Assembly (NCBI GenBank): GCA_963714375.1
Contig: CAVQOG010000008.1
Location: forward strand, 248,001 to 312,000
Direction: 5' to 3'
Length of the DNA stretch: 64,000 nucleotides
DNA from: UBA5794 sp963714375
GTDB lineage: Bacteria > Actinomycetota > Acidimicrobiia > Spongiisociales > UBA5794
Shown here: positions 43,793-51,649 of the stretch, piece after piece
How positions within the stretch are numbered: position 1 is the first letter of the stretch
Layout: each line of letters begins with the position of its first letter
Notes under the pieces: model-generated
The model's input: only the letters and a program-made list of their open reading frames with translations
Databases searched by the model: none
What the model was told of the DNA's origin: nothing
Made by a program: the position numbers and the translations under genes

Positions 43793-43842
43793 TGACAACC
43801 GACAACCGACGACCGATGACCGACCAGCGATGACCGATCACC
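43793..43842. repeat. Heptad repeat (ACCGACA / ACCGATG)
   Basis: CTGACAACCGACAACCGACG then ACCGATGACCGACCAGCGATG and ACCGATCACC: 7-bp period throughout. It lies 13 bp upstream of the aminotransferase start, so it would be in its promoter or leader. Confidence 0.7.
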
Positions 43843-43905
43843 AAATTGCAGTTAGGTCACGTCTGCCTAGCCGTGCGACGTCTTGCCTGCTTGGTGGATC
43901 GCTGT

Positions 43906-44106
43906 TCAGTTGTTCTCGACTGGTGGAATCTCGTCGATTTGTTGCCACAATCCATCCTTGAGTTGCCTGAGAGTCATCCCCCGGCCACCGAGACATTCGG
44001 GCTCTTGCCACCACTTGGCGTTCTTCACCGTGATCCAATGGGCCCACAGTGAGCCGTGCTCACACGGCTTGGTGTGGTCTCGAACAACGATGATCTCTTC
44101 GGTCAT
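43906..44106 (-). CDS. Small protein of unknown function in the alkyltransferase operon
   Basis: A 66-residue protein with five Trp, two Cys and three His: KPCEHGSLWAHWITVKNAK then WWQEPECLGGRG. The Cys and His spacing could bind a metal, but no known domain fits. Evidence that it is real is its ATGA overlap with the alkyltransferase stop and GAGGG upstream. It is the last gene of a four-gene operon with arsC, an ECF sigma factor and ogt. Confidence 0.65.
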   Translation of the reverse strand: MTEEIIVVRDHTKPCEHGSLWAHWITVKNAKWWQEPECLGGRGMTLRQLKDGLWQQIDEIPPVENN

Positions 44107-44696
44107 GCGAGGATTGCGCCCTCACGGATCAGGAGTTCACGCTTGATCTCGGCACCAAAGGCATAGTTTCCGAGAGAGCCGTCGGATCGGACCACGCGAT
44201 GGCACGGGATCAGCAGCGGGATCGGGTTCTTTCCGAGGGCGGTCCCGACCGCTCGAACCGAGCCTGGATTGTCGATCTTGGAGGCGATCCACCCGTACGG
44301 TCGAACCTGACCGGCAGGGATTGTTGCACATGCCGAAAGCACGGCCTGCTGGAAGGTACCGACGCCGGTCGTGTCTATCGGTACTGCGGCACTGTTGCCA
44401 GAGTCGAGCGCCGAAGTGACGGCCTCAGAGAGTTCAGCTGGAAGATCGTTCGCTTCGAATGTGGTTCTTCTGTGGACGTGGGTGAAGTCGTCGAAGCTGG
44501 GAGACGCAAACAACGGTGAGACCGCCGTAACACCGCGGGTACTCCATGCAATCCACACCGGACCGACCGGACTGTCAGTTGTTGCCGCCTCATCTGCCGA
44601 GCCGAGTGAGACGACGGTTCTGCGAAGCAACGTGGTGGGTGGCGTCGATGCGAGTGCAGCGAGGGCTTCCTCAATTTCGGTCATGTCATCGTGCAT
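44103..44696 (-). CDS. ogt: Methylated-DNA-protein-cysteine methyltransferase
   Basis: A 197-residue O6-alkylguanine-DNA alkyltransferase. The DNA-binding/active-site part carries IPAGQVRPYGWIASKI, the helix GSVRAVGTALGKN and the acceptor Cys in IPLLIPCHRVVRSDGSLG. It removes alkyl groups from O6-guanine in a suicide reaction. The N-terminal ~85 residues lack the usual pattern of Ogt, so the first domain is divergent. The start at 44696 has GAGG 8 bp upstream and overlaps the sigma-factor stop by 11 bp. Confidence 0.92.
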   Translation of the reverse strand: MHDDMTEIEEALAALASTPPTTLLRRTVVSLGSADEAATTDSPVGPVWIAWSTRGVTAVSPLFASPSFDDFTHVHRRTTFEANDLPAELSEAVTSALDSGNSAAVPIDTTGVGTFQQAVLSACATIPAGQVRPYGWIASKIDNPGSVRAVGTALGKNPIPLLIPCHRVVRSDGSLGNYAFGAEIKRELLIREGAILA

Positions 44697-45252
44697 GGAA
44701 TACCTCGGCTTTCATGGTGAGACGCAGGCGATCAAGTGCTCGCGAGATGTCAGCCTTCACTGTCCCGATTGGTCGCTGGGTGGCTTCCGAGATCTCCGCG
44801 ATGGAGAGGTCAAGGACGTACCGGAGAACGACTGCCGTTCGTTGGGGTTCATTGAGCGAACCCAACCGAAGAGCCCATGCAGCGTCATCGAACGCGTCTG
44901 GATCGTCGGTGCTCGCGGTGTCGCTTTCCCGGAGCTCAAACTCCGCGACCTTCGACCGAGCGCGGTTGCGACACAGATTCAGGGCGATGGTCCACAACCA
45001 CGGACGGACCTTGAGTGCCGCGATCCGTTCAGGTTCGTACGAGCTCAGTGCCTTGTATGCACGGACGAATGTGTCCTGCGCAACATCCTCGGCATCGTGA
45101 ACACCTGCGGTGAGTCGTCTCGCTCCTGAGTAGATCGCCGGCTGGTATTCCCTCACCATTTCGGTGAACCCGTTGTCGAAGTCTTCGATCAGGACGCGTC
45201 TGATGTCGTCGCCTCTTTTGTGGCTGTCAGTTGTGTGAGGCATTGCCTTCAT
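44686..45252 (-). CDS. ECF-type RNA polymerase sigma factor
   Basis: A 188-residue sigma-70 family ECF factor. Region 2 has AEDVAQDTFVRAYKALSSYE with the Trp-rich end (KVRPWLWTIALNLCRNRAR). Region 4 is LNEPQRTAVVLRYVLDLS followed by the recognition helix EISEATQRPIGTVKADISRA. Neither an anti-sigma factor nor a zinc-finger tail is visible in the window. The start may be 45252 or the ATG at 45243, which has AAGG just upstream. It overlaps both arsC and ogt, and so belongs to a tightly coupled operon that may respond to alkylation or arsenic stress (inference). Confidence 0.9.
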   Translation of the reverse strand: MKAMPHTTDSHKRGDDIRRVLIEDFDNGFTEMVREYQPAIYSGARRLTAGVHDAEDVAQDTFVRAYKALSSYEPERIAALKVRPWLWTIALNLCRNRARSKVAEFELRESDTASTDDPDAFDDAAWALRLGSLNEPQRTAVVLRYVLDLSIAEISEATQRPIGTVKADISRALDRLRLTMKAEVFHAR

Positions 45253-45685
45253 ACACAGAAGAACCCGGATCGGAGTCCGAAGGTTGCAGATTGTCGAGGA
45301 GTTCGGCTACGAGTGTGCGGACCCGGCGGTCGATCTCGTCTCGCACGTTGCGCACGACCTCGATGCTCTGCCCTGCGGGGTCTGTGAGATTCCAGTCGAG
45401 GTATCGGGTTCCCGGATAGATGGGACAGGCGTCGCCGCAGCCCATTGTGATGACGACATCACTTTTCGCAACGACGTTCGGGTCCAGGAGCTTGGGGTGT
45501 CGACGTGTGATGTCGATGCCCCACTCAGCGAGTGCGTCGACTGCGGCAGGATTCACCTCGCTGCTTGGCATGGAACCAGCGGAGCGGACATCGACCCGTC
45601 CCATGGCGTGATGCTCAAGCAGTGCTGCTGCCATTTGCGACCGACCTGCGTTGTGAACACACACGAACAGGACCTGAGGTTTCAC
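45227..45685 (-). CDS. arsC: Arsenate reductase, low-molecular-weight phosphatase type
   Basis: A 152-residue LMW protein tyrosine phosphatase-like arsenate reductase. The P-loop FVCVHNAGRSQM has the nucleophile Cys and the arginine. A second functional region reads VITMGCGDACPIYPG, matching the Cys pair of thioredoxin- or mycothiol-coupled ArsC. It should reduce arsenate to arsenite. The GTG at 45685 is supported by AAGGAG 5 bp upstream. It is divergent from an EamA permease with 59 bp between. No arsenite pump is visible. Confidence 0.9.
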   Translation of the reverse strand: MKPQVLFVCVHNAGRSQMAAALLEHHAMGRVDVRSAGSMPSSEVNPAAVDALAEWGIDITRRHPKLLDPNVVAKSDVVITMGCGDACPIYPGTRYLDWNLTDPAGQSIEVVRNVRDEIDRRVRTLVAELLDNLQPSDSDPGSSVYEGNASHN

Positions 45686-45744
45686 CGGTGTCTCCTTCGG
45701 GCTCGGATGATACAAGCGACCGTCGGCACCGATAGCATCGTCCG

Positions 45745-46692
45745 ATGGGCCAATCACATGCAGCGAGAGGCGCGATGCTCGCGTTGGCGGCGGCGATCAT
45801 GTTCGGGATCGCAGACGCTGTGGCTGGCGGCGTGTTCGATGTTGTCTCCCCAGGGCGAGTGGCACAGGTGCGCTCGCTCACCGCTGTCGTTGTCTTTGCG
45901 CCGTTTACGATCTATCGGGGTGTGTTTCGACCGAAGTCAGGCCTGTGGAAGCTTGCGATCCTCGGCGCCAACCTCGCGGGCGTGATGTTTGCCTTCTACT
46001 GGGCGATCGAGCTGCTCGGTGTCGGACCAGCAGCCACCATCCACTTCCTCGGGCCAATCTTTGTGCTTGTCTGGTTCGCCGTCGTTCGCAGGGTTGCCAC
46101 TACCCCGCTTGTTTGGGCCGCTGCCGTCAGCTCGATTGTGGGAGTATCCCTCGTCACCGAGGCTTGGTCGATGGAGTCCTCCGATATCGGTGGCCTCCTC
46201 GTTGGCCTCCTCGCAGCCATGATGTTTGCCAGCTATCTCCTTGTCGGGGAGTGGGTGTCAGGTGAGTTTGACCCGCTGTACGTCGGTCTGTGGGGGTTTG
46301 CGTTCGCCTCCATCATTTGGCTCGTAGCGTTGCCGATCTGGACGTTCCCTACTGACATCTCGGGATCGGCGTGGCGCGATCTCGCGATCGTCGCGATTCT
46401 GGGAACTACGATTCCGTTCCTTCTTGAGTTTTCGGCCCTCCGAGTGCTTGCATCGAGCATCGTCGGGGTGATCGCTACGGCTGAACCGGTTGTCGCCGCC
46501 ACCGGTGCGTACCTGATTCTCGACGAGCGCCTGTCATCTACCCAGTGGGTCGGTGTGGCAATCGTCGTAGTCGCTGTGGCGGTCGTTCAACGATGGGGAC
46601 TGCCCAAAGACGCAGCGCTCGATACCGAACGCATCAACCTGCTCGATGATTCCGATCACAGCGCTGCGGAAATCGACGGCTCAAAGCGGTAG
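45745..46692 (+). CDS. EamA/DMT-superfamily permease
   Basis: A 315-residue membrane protein with ten helices in two EamA repeats. The first repeat spans FGIADAVAGG to VVRRVA; the second ends with FLLEFSALRVLASSIVGVIA and EPVVAATGAYLILDE. RhtA- and YdcZ-like members of the family export amino acids or metabolites, but the substrate here cannot be told. The C-terminal ~35 residues are soluble and acidic. The ATG is 59 bp from the divergent arsC start. Confidence 0.9.
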   Translation: MGQSHAARGAMLALAAAIMFGIADAVAGGVFDVVSPGRVAQVRSLTAVVVFAPFTIYRGVFRPKSGLWKLAILGANLAGVMFAFYWAIELLGVGPAATIHFLGPIFVLVWFAVVRRVATTPLVWAAAVSSIVGVSLVTEAWSMESSDIGGLLVGLLAAMMFASYLLVGEWVSGEFDPLYVGLWGFAFASIIWLVALPIWTFPTDISGSAWRDLAIVAILGTTIPFLLEFSALRVLASSIVGVIATAEPVVAATGAYLILDERLSSTQWVGVAIVVVAVAVVQRWGLPKDAALDTERINLLDDSDHSAAEIDGSKR

Positions 46693-46750
46693 CGCCGCGA
46701 GCGCAGCGCGCATCGAATATGCTCGTGCCGTCGGCCATCAATGGAGAAAC

Positions 46751-47128
46751 ATGAGTACCTGCGGCAGCTGTGGCGCGGAGAATCCGCCTGGGCACAAATA
46801 CTGCGGCAATTGCGGTTCAGCCCTCGCATCAGTGTGTCCGAATTGCGGAACGGCGAATGAGCATGGAAACAGGTTCTGCGGGAATTGCGGCACCGCCCTG
46901 GACTCACCAACAAAGCAGTCCGAGAAGGGCGCTGTGAGCAATGCGCCATCGGCAACTGGTCGGAAGACCGAACGGCGTTTCGTTTCCGTGCTGTTCGCAG
47001 ACCTTGTCAGCTTCACCTCGTTCTCCGAGCACAGGGACTCTGAAGATGTCCGATCCCTGCTCACCGACTACTTCGATGCTTTTGAGGAGCTTGCCGCTGG
47101 CGAAGCCGAGGGAGATATCGCCGTCTGA
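46751..47128 (+). CDS. Truncated class III nucleotide cyclase with zinc ribbons
   Basis: A 125-residue protein. Two zinc ribbons lead it (CGSCGAENPPGHKYCGNCG and CPNCGTANEHGNRFCGNCG), as in large actinobacterial adenylate cyclases. The cyclase domain begins RRFVSVLFADLVSFTSFSEH, with the first metal Asp (FADL), but stops after about 45 residues with an unrelated tail (EELAAGEAEGDIAV). The second metal site and the substrate-binding residues are missing, so it cannot be an active cyclase. The ATG has GGAG 5 bp upstream, so translation is still likely. It may be the remnant of a longer gene cut by a rearrangement, or a small regulatory protein. Confidence 0.75.
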   Translation: MSTCGSCGAENPPGHKYCGNCGSALASVCPNCGTANEHGNRFCGNCGTALDSPTKQSEKGAVSNAPSATGRKTERRFVSVLFADLVSFTSFSEHRDSEDVRSLLTDYFDAFEELAAGEAEGDIAV

Positions 47129-47166
47129 CCTATCCGCAGGCAGCGGATCTCTGGTACCTTCGGAGC

Positions 47167-47625
47167 GTGAAGCGCTTCGGAAAGATCATCCTCGCGTTTG
47201 CCATCTACTGCGGCATTGCGTATCTGAGCGCCATCATCGTCCGGAGACGGAACCCTGAATTCGGGGACGAGGCGGACGATCGGTTCGCCATCGTCGCCTC
47301 GATGGACGGTCGAGAGTTTCGCTCGACAAGCAGTGGACTCGTGGAAGGTTCGGCACTGGCCTATATGGGTGGCATTGAGATCGATCTCACCGGTGCCGAA
47401 ATCGAAGACGGTGCCACCCTGATACTCACCGCGATCATGGGAGGGATCAACGTCGTGGTTCCGCCCTTGTGGCGGGTAGAGGCAAACTCGGTTGGAGTGA
47501 TGGGTGGAGTCGGCAATGCGACAAATCCCGATGTCGGCGACGGACCACTCCTCATTGTTTCCGCCAAGGCGATCATGGGTGGTGTCTCGATCATGGAGCC
47601 TGTTGACGAGCAGGATGCTGCCTGA
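47167..47625 (+). CDS. LiaF-like (DUF2154) membrane protein
   Basis: A 152-residue protein starting at GTG. One membrane helix (IILAFAIYCGIAYLSAIIV, residues 6-24) is followed by a cell-wall-active antibiotic response (LiaF/DUF2154) domain with repeated short strands: ALAYMGGIEIDL, LTAIMGGINVVVPP, SVGVMGGVG and SAKAIMGGVSIM. The repeated MGG turns are typical of this beta-helical fold. In Bacillus, LiaF inhibits the LiaSR envelope-stress pathway, but no LiaSR pair is here. Its TGA overlaps the ATG of the next gene (TGATG). Confidence 0.82.
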   Translation: MKRFGKIILAFAIYCGIAYLSAIIVRRRNPEFGDEADDRFAIVASMDGREFRSTSSGLVEGSALAYMGGIEIDLTGAEIEDGATLILTAIMGGINVVVPPLWRVEANSVGVMGGVGNATNPDVGDGPLLIVSAKAIMGGVSIMEPVDEQDAA

Positions 47626-48179
47626 TGGCTGTTGACCTTGCCTCCACGATCACCTATCTGAAGGATCACGCCATGGAGCATGGGTTCCATGTCCACGACG
47701 AGCGACATTTCGTCGAGACTTACACCTTGCGTCAGGCATGGGAGATCGACGTCCATCCGGCGGATGCGTGCGCAGGGCCCCTTGATCTGCATATCTCGCT
47801 CGATGTCGAACCGAGGCTTCTGCTCAAGTTTGAGGACTCGTTGATCGAATTCGATGACATTCCAGAGGACAAGAACGGCGACTACGACGTGACGTTCTTC
47901 TTCAATTGGTCGATGCCGCCGATGAACCATCAGCCCGATTTGATCATGCTGTCGGCAGAACTCGCAGGGATTGGAGGCATCGACCTCCCGATTGAAGTCA
48001 GCAGCCTTCAGTCGATGGGTGCGCTCGACGCCAAGATGGATGCCAGGCTCTCCGTGGTGGGCAAGGTCGATCGATCGTTGGTTGACCTTGTCTTTTCTCA
48101 GGACTCCCTATGCGATGTCCTGGATCGCGTTCGCGACGTGAGCATGTACCTGGTCGAACACGCCGATCAGTGGGAATAG
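47625..48179 (+). CDS. Hypothetical protein coupled to the LiaF-like gene
   Basis: A 184-residue soluble, acidic protein without a signal peptide. I do not recognise a family. Strands such as GPLDLHISLDVEPRLLLKF and YDVTFFFNWSMPPM alternate with helices, giving an alpha/beta look. The only strong evidence is context: it shares the TGATG with the preceding LiaF-like gene and is the last gene before a heptad repeat block. Both may act in the envelope, but that is inference. Confidence 0.7.
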   Translation: MAVDLASTITYLKDHAMEHGFHVHDERHFVETYTLRQAWEIDVHPADACAGPLDLHISLDVEPRLLLKFEDSLIEFDDIPEDKNGDYDVTFFFNWSMPPMNHQPDLIMLSAELAGIGGIDLPIEVSSLQSMGALDAKMDARLSVVGKVDRSLVDLVFSQDSLCDVLDRVRDVSMYLVEHADQWE

Positions 48180-48180
48180 A

Positions 48181-48270
48181 ACCGATGACCGATAACCGAC
48201 ATCCGACATCCGACATCCGACCGACAATCATCGGTAATCGGTAATCGGTAATCGGTAATCGGTAATCGGA
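48181..48270. repeat. Heptad repeat region (CCGACAT and CGGTAAT)
   Basis: ACCGATGACCGATAACCGACATCC and two more CCGACAT units, then ATCATCGGTAATCGGTAATCGG continuing to five CGGTAAT units. The 7-bp period is perfect across each half and the two halves are inverted to one another. It fills the gap between the convergent hypothetical and ABC permease genes. Confidence 0.8.
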
Positions 48271-48271
48271 C

Positions 48272-50821
48272 TTACTCGTATGCAATTGCGTCGAGAATAT
48301 TGAGTCTTGACGCTTTCCACGCGGGGTAGATCGCTGCGACCACGCCGGCAATCCCAGCGACGAAGATCAGGGTCACGAGTTGCGCGACCGGGATAGCGAA
48401 GTCGCCGAGCCCTTCGTCCCTGAGGGCAAGGACAACTACCCAGCCAAGAACCGCGCCCGCCACCATCCCGAGCATGGCTCCGAACACCGCGATGATCACG
48501 GATTCCCACCGCACCATTCGGCGAAGCTGTCGACGAGACATACCGACTGCTCGTAGCAGACCGATCTCGCGCGTTCGTTCGATGATGCTCAATGCAAGTG
48601 TGTTGGTGATACCAAGAATCGCGATGATGATTGCAAGCGCAAGGAGCCCCGTGAAGATGGCAAGCAACGCGTCGATCTGGCTCTCGGCATCAGCGACCAG
48701 TTCCGACTTGGTTTGGACCTGCACGTTTGGGAAGTCGGTGGTGAGAGCATCGGCTGCGGAGGCTGCCTCCTCGACTGAGACGCCTTCGGAGGCATTGGCA
48801 AGGACGAACTGGTCGGTGAGTACCTCCACTCCTGTGGCATAGCGATCACGCGTGATGATGAATTCCCCGAAGTTGCTGTCCGTAAAGACACCGACCACTT
48901 CTGCAGTGCCGGTGACACCGTTCGGGAACTCGAGCGTGTACGTTTCCCCGAGGATCAGCTCGGCGCCTTCTCTCTCCTCCAACACAAGAAGCCCGTCGGT
49001 TGCACCGAGCAACGCGATTGCCTCTGGCGTCGCCCCCGTGAAGATCATCCCCTCAGCGGTGGCAGGTTCGATGGCCGAGCCGCTCGTATCCATCCCGAGT
49101 TCCTGGAACCGGATCTGTGGGTTGTTGAGTGTCGTTACCTGTCCGATCTCCGGAAGCAATCTGAGCTCGTCGGTGAACTGGGGGCTGACGCCGCTTGTGA
49201 AGTTGGTTGACGATGCAGAGATGTCGGCGGGGAAGATCTCGCCGACGGCGTTGCCGATGCTCACCTTGATGGATGCTCCGAAGATGGCGACGAACACGAC
49301 GAGTGCAACACCGATCATCAATGCCGATGCTGTTGAGGCGGTCCGACGAGGTTGACGACGGGTGTTCTGCACCGCGAGATCTCCCGAAATCTTGAACGCC
49401 TTTCGGATCGGCCAGCCGATGAAGAGCGCGAAGGGTCTCGCAGCCAATGGTGCAAGAATCGAAACACCGAGGAATGCCAGACCCGCGCCAACGCCGAGCA
49501 GGGCAAGGCCGTTGGAGATACTTGAGAAGAGCCCCACGATCACCATGGCAGCACCGAGCCCGACCACGACGAGGCCGACGATCGCTCGTGTACGTAGATC
49601 CTTGCGAGGTGTCGCTGACAGGTCTGCACGCATGGCGGCGACCGGTGGGATTCTGGCTGCCCGTCTCGCGGGAAGCACAGAAGCGGCAAGCGTCACGATG
49701 ACCCCGACGAGGACCCCCACAATCACGGTCCGTGGGAGCACGGTGAGCGGTCCATCAGGGAAGCCGAGGCCACCAGCTGAAAGCGCAGTAGCCAACAGTT
49801 GCGACAGTCCGATACCGCCGAGAATGCCGACCAGGGAGGAGACAAGGGCGACAATGAAGGCCTCGAGGACAACCATACGGGTGACCTGTCCACCGGTTGC
49901 TCCGATTGCCCGAAGGAGGGCAAGCTCTCGGGTTCGTTGGGCGACGATGATTCTGAATGTGTTGTAGATCACGAACGAGCCGACGAACACGGCGATGATC
50001 GCGAATACGAGAAGGCCAATCGTGAGGAAGCTGAGACCCTCTTGAAGATCCGCCGTCTGATCGGCGGTCGATTGTGCTGCGGTGATGGCCTCGACACCGT
50101 CAGGCACGACCGCTCCAATGCGGTTCGAGAGGTCCTCCGCTGTTATGCCGGCTTCGGCCGCGACACTGATCTGGCTGATTCGTCCCTCCAGCCCGAACAT
50201 TCGTTGCGCTTCTTCGAACTCGAAGATCACGAGCGTTGCGCCGGCAACGTTGTCTTCGTCCCCGAAGTTGGCGATACCAACCAACGTGAACTCCTCAACG
50301 GGACCGGTCGTGATCACGCCGACCATGTCTCCGATTGCGTATCCCTTGTCCCGTGCCGTTGCAACATCGATAGCGATCTCACCCGCGGCCTGAGGTGGCC
50401 TTCCGTTGTCGGGTGCGATGCGAAGTGGCGTCATGTCGGGATCCTCCGACCAGGAGAAGCCGAGCGTTGGGGGGCCGAAGCCACCGACAACCTCGCCGTC
50501 CTTCCCAACGAGCTGGGCGGTCCCGCCTATGCCAGCCTCTGCGACGGCAACCCCTTCGACTGCCAACACATCGTCGAAGACCCCCTCTGGCATCGAAAGT
50601 TCGATCGGTCCGAAGTCGGTACCGAAATCTGGCTGCGTCGGTTGGACGTAGACATCGACTCCTGCGGAAATATCGCTGAACAGCCGATCGAATCGCGTGG
50701 AGATGGTGTCGGTGAACACGAATGAACCTGCAACGAACGAGACGCCAATGACGATCGCAAACGACGTCAGGAGGAGTCGGACCTTGTTGGCCCGAATCGA
50801 GGACCAGGCGACCTTCAACAT
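48272..50821 (-). CDS. ABC transporter permease, FtsX/MacB type
   Basis: An 849-residue permease. A first helix (LLLTSFAIVIGVSFVAGSFVF) precedes an extracytoplasmic MacB-like periplasmic domain. Then come three helices, a cytoplasmic link, and a second set with another extracytoplasmic domain. The C-terminal FtsX domain has ISIIERTREIGLLRAVGMSRRQL, followed by helices that end the protein. Such permeases extrude lipoproteins, lipids or peptides rather than pump small solutes. The gene begins 2 bp after the ATPase stop, with GGAG upstream, so they form one operon. Heptad repeats follow the stop. Confidence 0.92.
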   Translation of the reverse strand: MLKVAWSSIRANKVRLLLTSFAIVIGVSFVAGSFVFTDTISTRFDRLFSDISAGVDVYVQPTQPDFGTDFGPIELSMPEGVFDDVLAVEGVAVAEAGIGGTAQLVGKDGEVVGGFGPPTLGFSWSEDPDMTPLRIAPDNGRPPQAAGEIAIDVATARDKGYAIGDMVGVITTGPVEEFTLVGIANFGDEDNVAGATLVIFEFEEAQRMFGLEGRISQISVAAEAGITAEDLSNRIGAVVPDGVEAITAAQSTADQTADLQEGLSFLTIGLLVFAIIAVFVGSFVIYNTFRIIVAQRTRELALLRAIGATGGQVTRMVVLEAFIVALVSSLVGILGGIGLSQLLATALSAGGLGFPDGPLTVLPRTVIVGVLVGVIVTLAASVLPARRAARIPPVAAMRADLSATPRKDLRTRAIVGLVVVGLGAAMVIVGLFSSISNGLALLGVGAGLAFLGVSILAPLAARPFALFIGWPIRKAFKISGDLAVQNTRRQPRRTASTASALMIGVALVVFVAIFGASIKVSIGNAVGEIFPADISASSTNFTSGVSPQFTDELRLLPEIGQVTTLNNPQIRFQELGMDTSGSAIEPATAEGMIFTGATPEAIALLGATDGLLVLEEREGAELILGETYTLEFPNGVTGTAEVVGVFTDSNFGEFIITRDRYATGVEVLTDQFVLANASEGVSVEEAASAADALTTDFPNVQVQTKSELVADAESQIDALLAIFTGLLALAIIIAILGITNTLALSIIERTREIGLLRAVGMSRRQLRRMVRWESVIIAVFGAMLGMVAGAVLGWVVVLALRDEGLGDFAIPVAQLVTLIFVAGIAGVVAAIYPAWKASRLNILDAIAYE

Positions 50822-50823
50822 GA

Positions 50824-51549
50824 TCAGTCTCCGAGCTGCTTCATCTTGTCGAGGATCTGTTCAGAGGTTGGATCAAGCAGCTCAGCGATGATCTGCCCGT
50901 CGTCGAGGAAAATGACACGATCGGCATGTGAAGCCGCGAAAGCATCGTGGGTCACCATGACGATGGTTTGACCGAAGTCGTCGACCGCAGTCCGCATGAA
51001 GCCGAGGAGTTCTGCGCCGGACTTCGAATCGAGGTTTCCGCTCGGTTCGTCTGCGAACACGATCGCTGGTCTTGATACCAGGGCTCGCGCTGCCGCGACG
51101 CGCTGTTGCTCGCCGCCAGAGAGCTCAGATGGTCGGTGTCCAAGTCTGTCCTCAAGCCCGACAGCACCGACGACCTGGTCGTACCAGTCCGGGTCGGCCG
51201 TTTCGCCAGCAATCGAAAGGGGGAGCAGGATGTTCTCTTTGGCGGTCAGGGTTGGAATGAGGTTGAACGCCTGGAAGATGAATCCAATACGTTCGCGCCG
51301 CACAAGCGTGAGGTCCTTGTCGGACAGCGCACCTAGCTCCACGTCGCCAAGAAGTACGTCGCCGCGGTCGAGGGAATCGAGTCCTGCGAGGCAATGGAGC
51401 AGTGTTGACTTGCCCGACCCCGACGGACCCATGATTGCGGTGAATTTGCCCTGTTCAAACGACGCAGTCACGCCGGCAAGGGCCGCAACGGCGGCGTCTC
51501 CTGTGCCGTACTTTTTGGCAGCATCAGTAACGCTGATCGCGCTGGTCAT
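50824..51549 (-). CDS. ABC transporter ATP-binding protein, LolD/MacB type
   Basis: A 241-residue ATPase. Walker A is IMGPSGSGKSTLLHCLAG, the signature LSGGEQQRVAAARAL, Walker B IVFADEPSGNLD with the Glu present, and the H-loop is VTHDAFAASHADR. These are all intact. It pairs with the FtsX-type permease just downstream (2 bp). The ATG follows GGGAG at 6 bp. Its C-terminal tail (LLDPTSEQILDKMKQLGD) is typical of this class. Probable role in moving lipids or lipoproteins, or in resistance. Confidence 0.94.
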   Translation of the reverse strand: MTSAISVTDAAKKYGTGDAAVAALAGVTASFEQGKFTAIMGPSGSGKSTLLHCLAGLDSLDRGDVLLGDVELGALSDKDLTLVRRERIGFIFQAFNLIPTLTAKENILLPLSIAGETADPDWYDQVVGAVGLEDRLGHRPSELSGGEQQRVAAARALVSRPAIVFADEPSGNLDSKSGAELLGFMRTAVDDFGQTIVMVTHDAFAASHADRVIFLDDGQIIAELLDPTSEQILDKMKQLGD

Positions 51550-51596
51550 GTGTGTCTCCCACGGCAGTTGAACGATGGGAGGCTACCGCGCTTGCA

Positions 51597-51649
51597 TCAG
51601 AAGTCAGAGCAGAATAATCGGTAATCGGTAATCGGTAATCGGTAATCGG
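51597..51649. repeat. Heptad repeat (CGGTAAT) x4
   Basis: TCAGAAGTCAGAG then AATCGGTAATCGGTAATCGG with one further CGGTAAT unit. It lies between the DUF389 stop and the ABC ATPase start. Confidence 0.75.

Noticed and set aside
48181..48270. CRISPR-like array
   Set aside because: The repeat unit is 7 bp with no spacers, and no cas genes are nearby.
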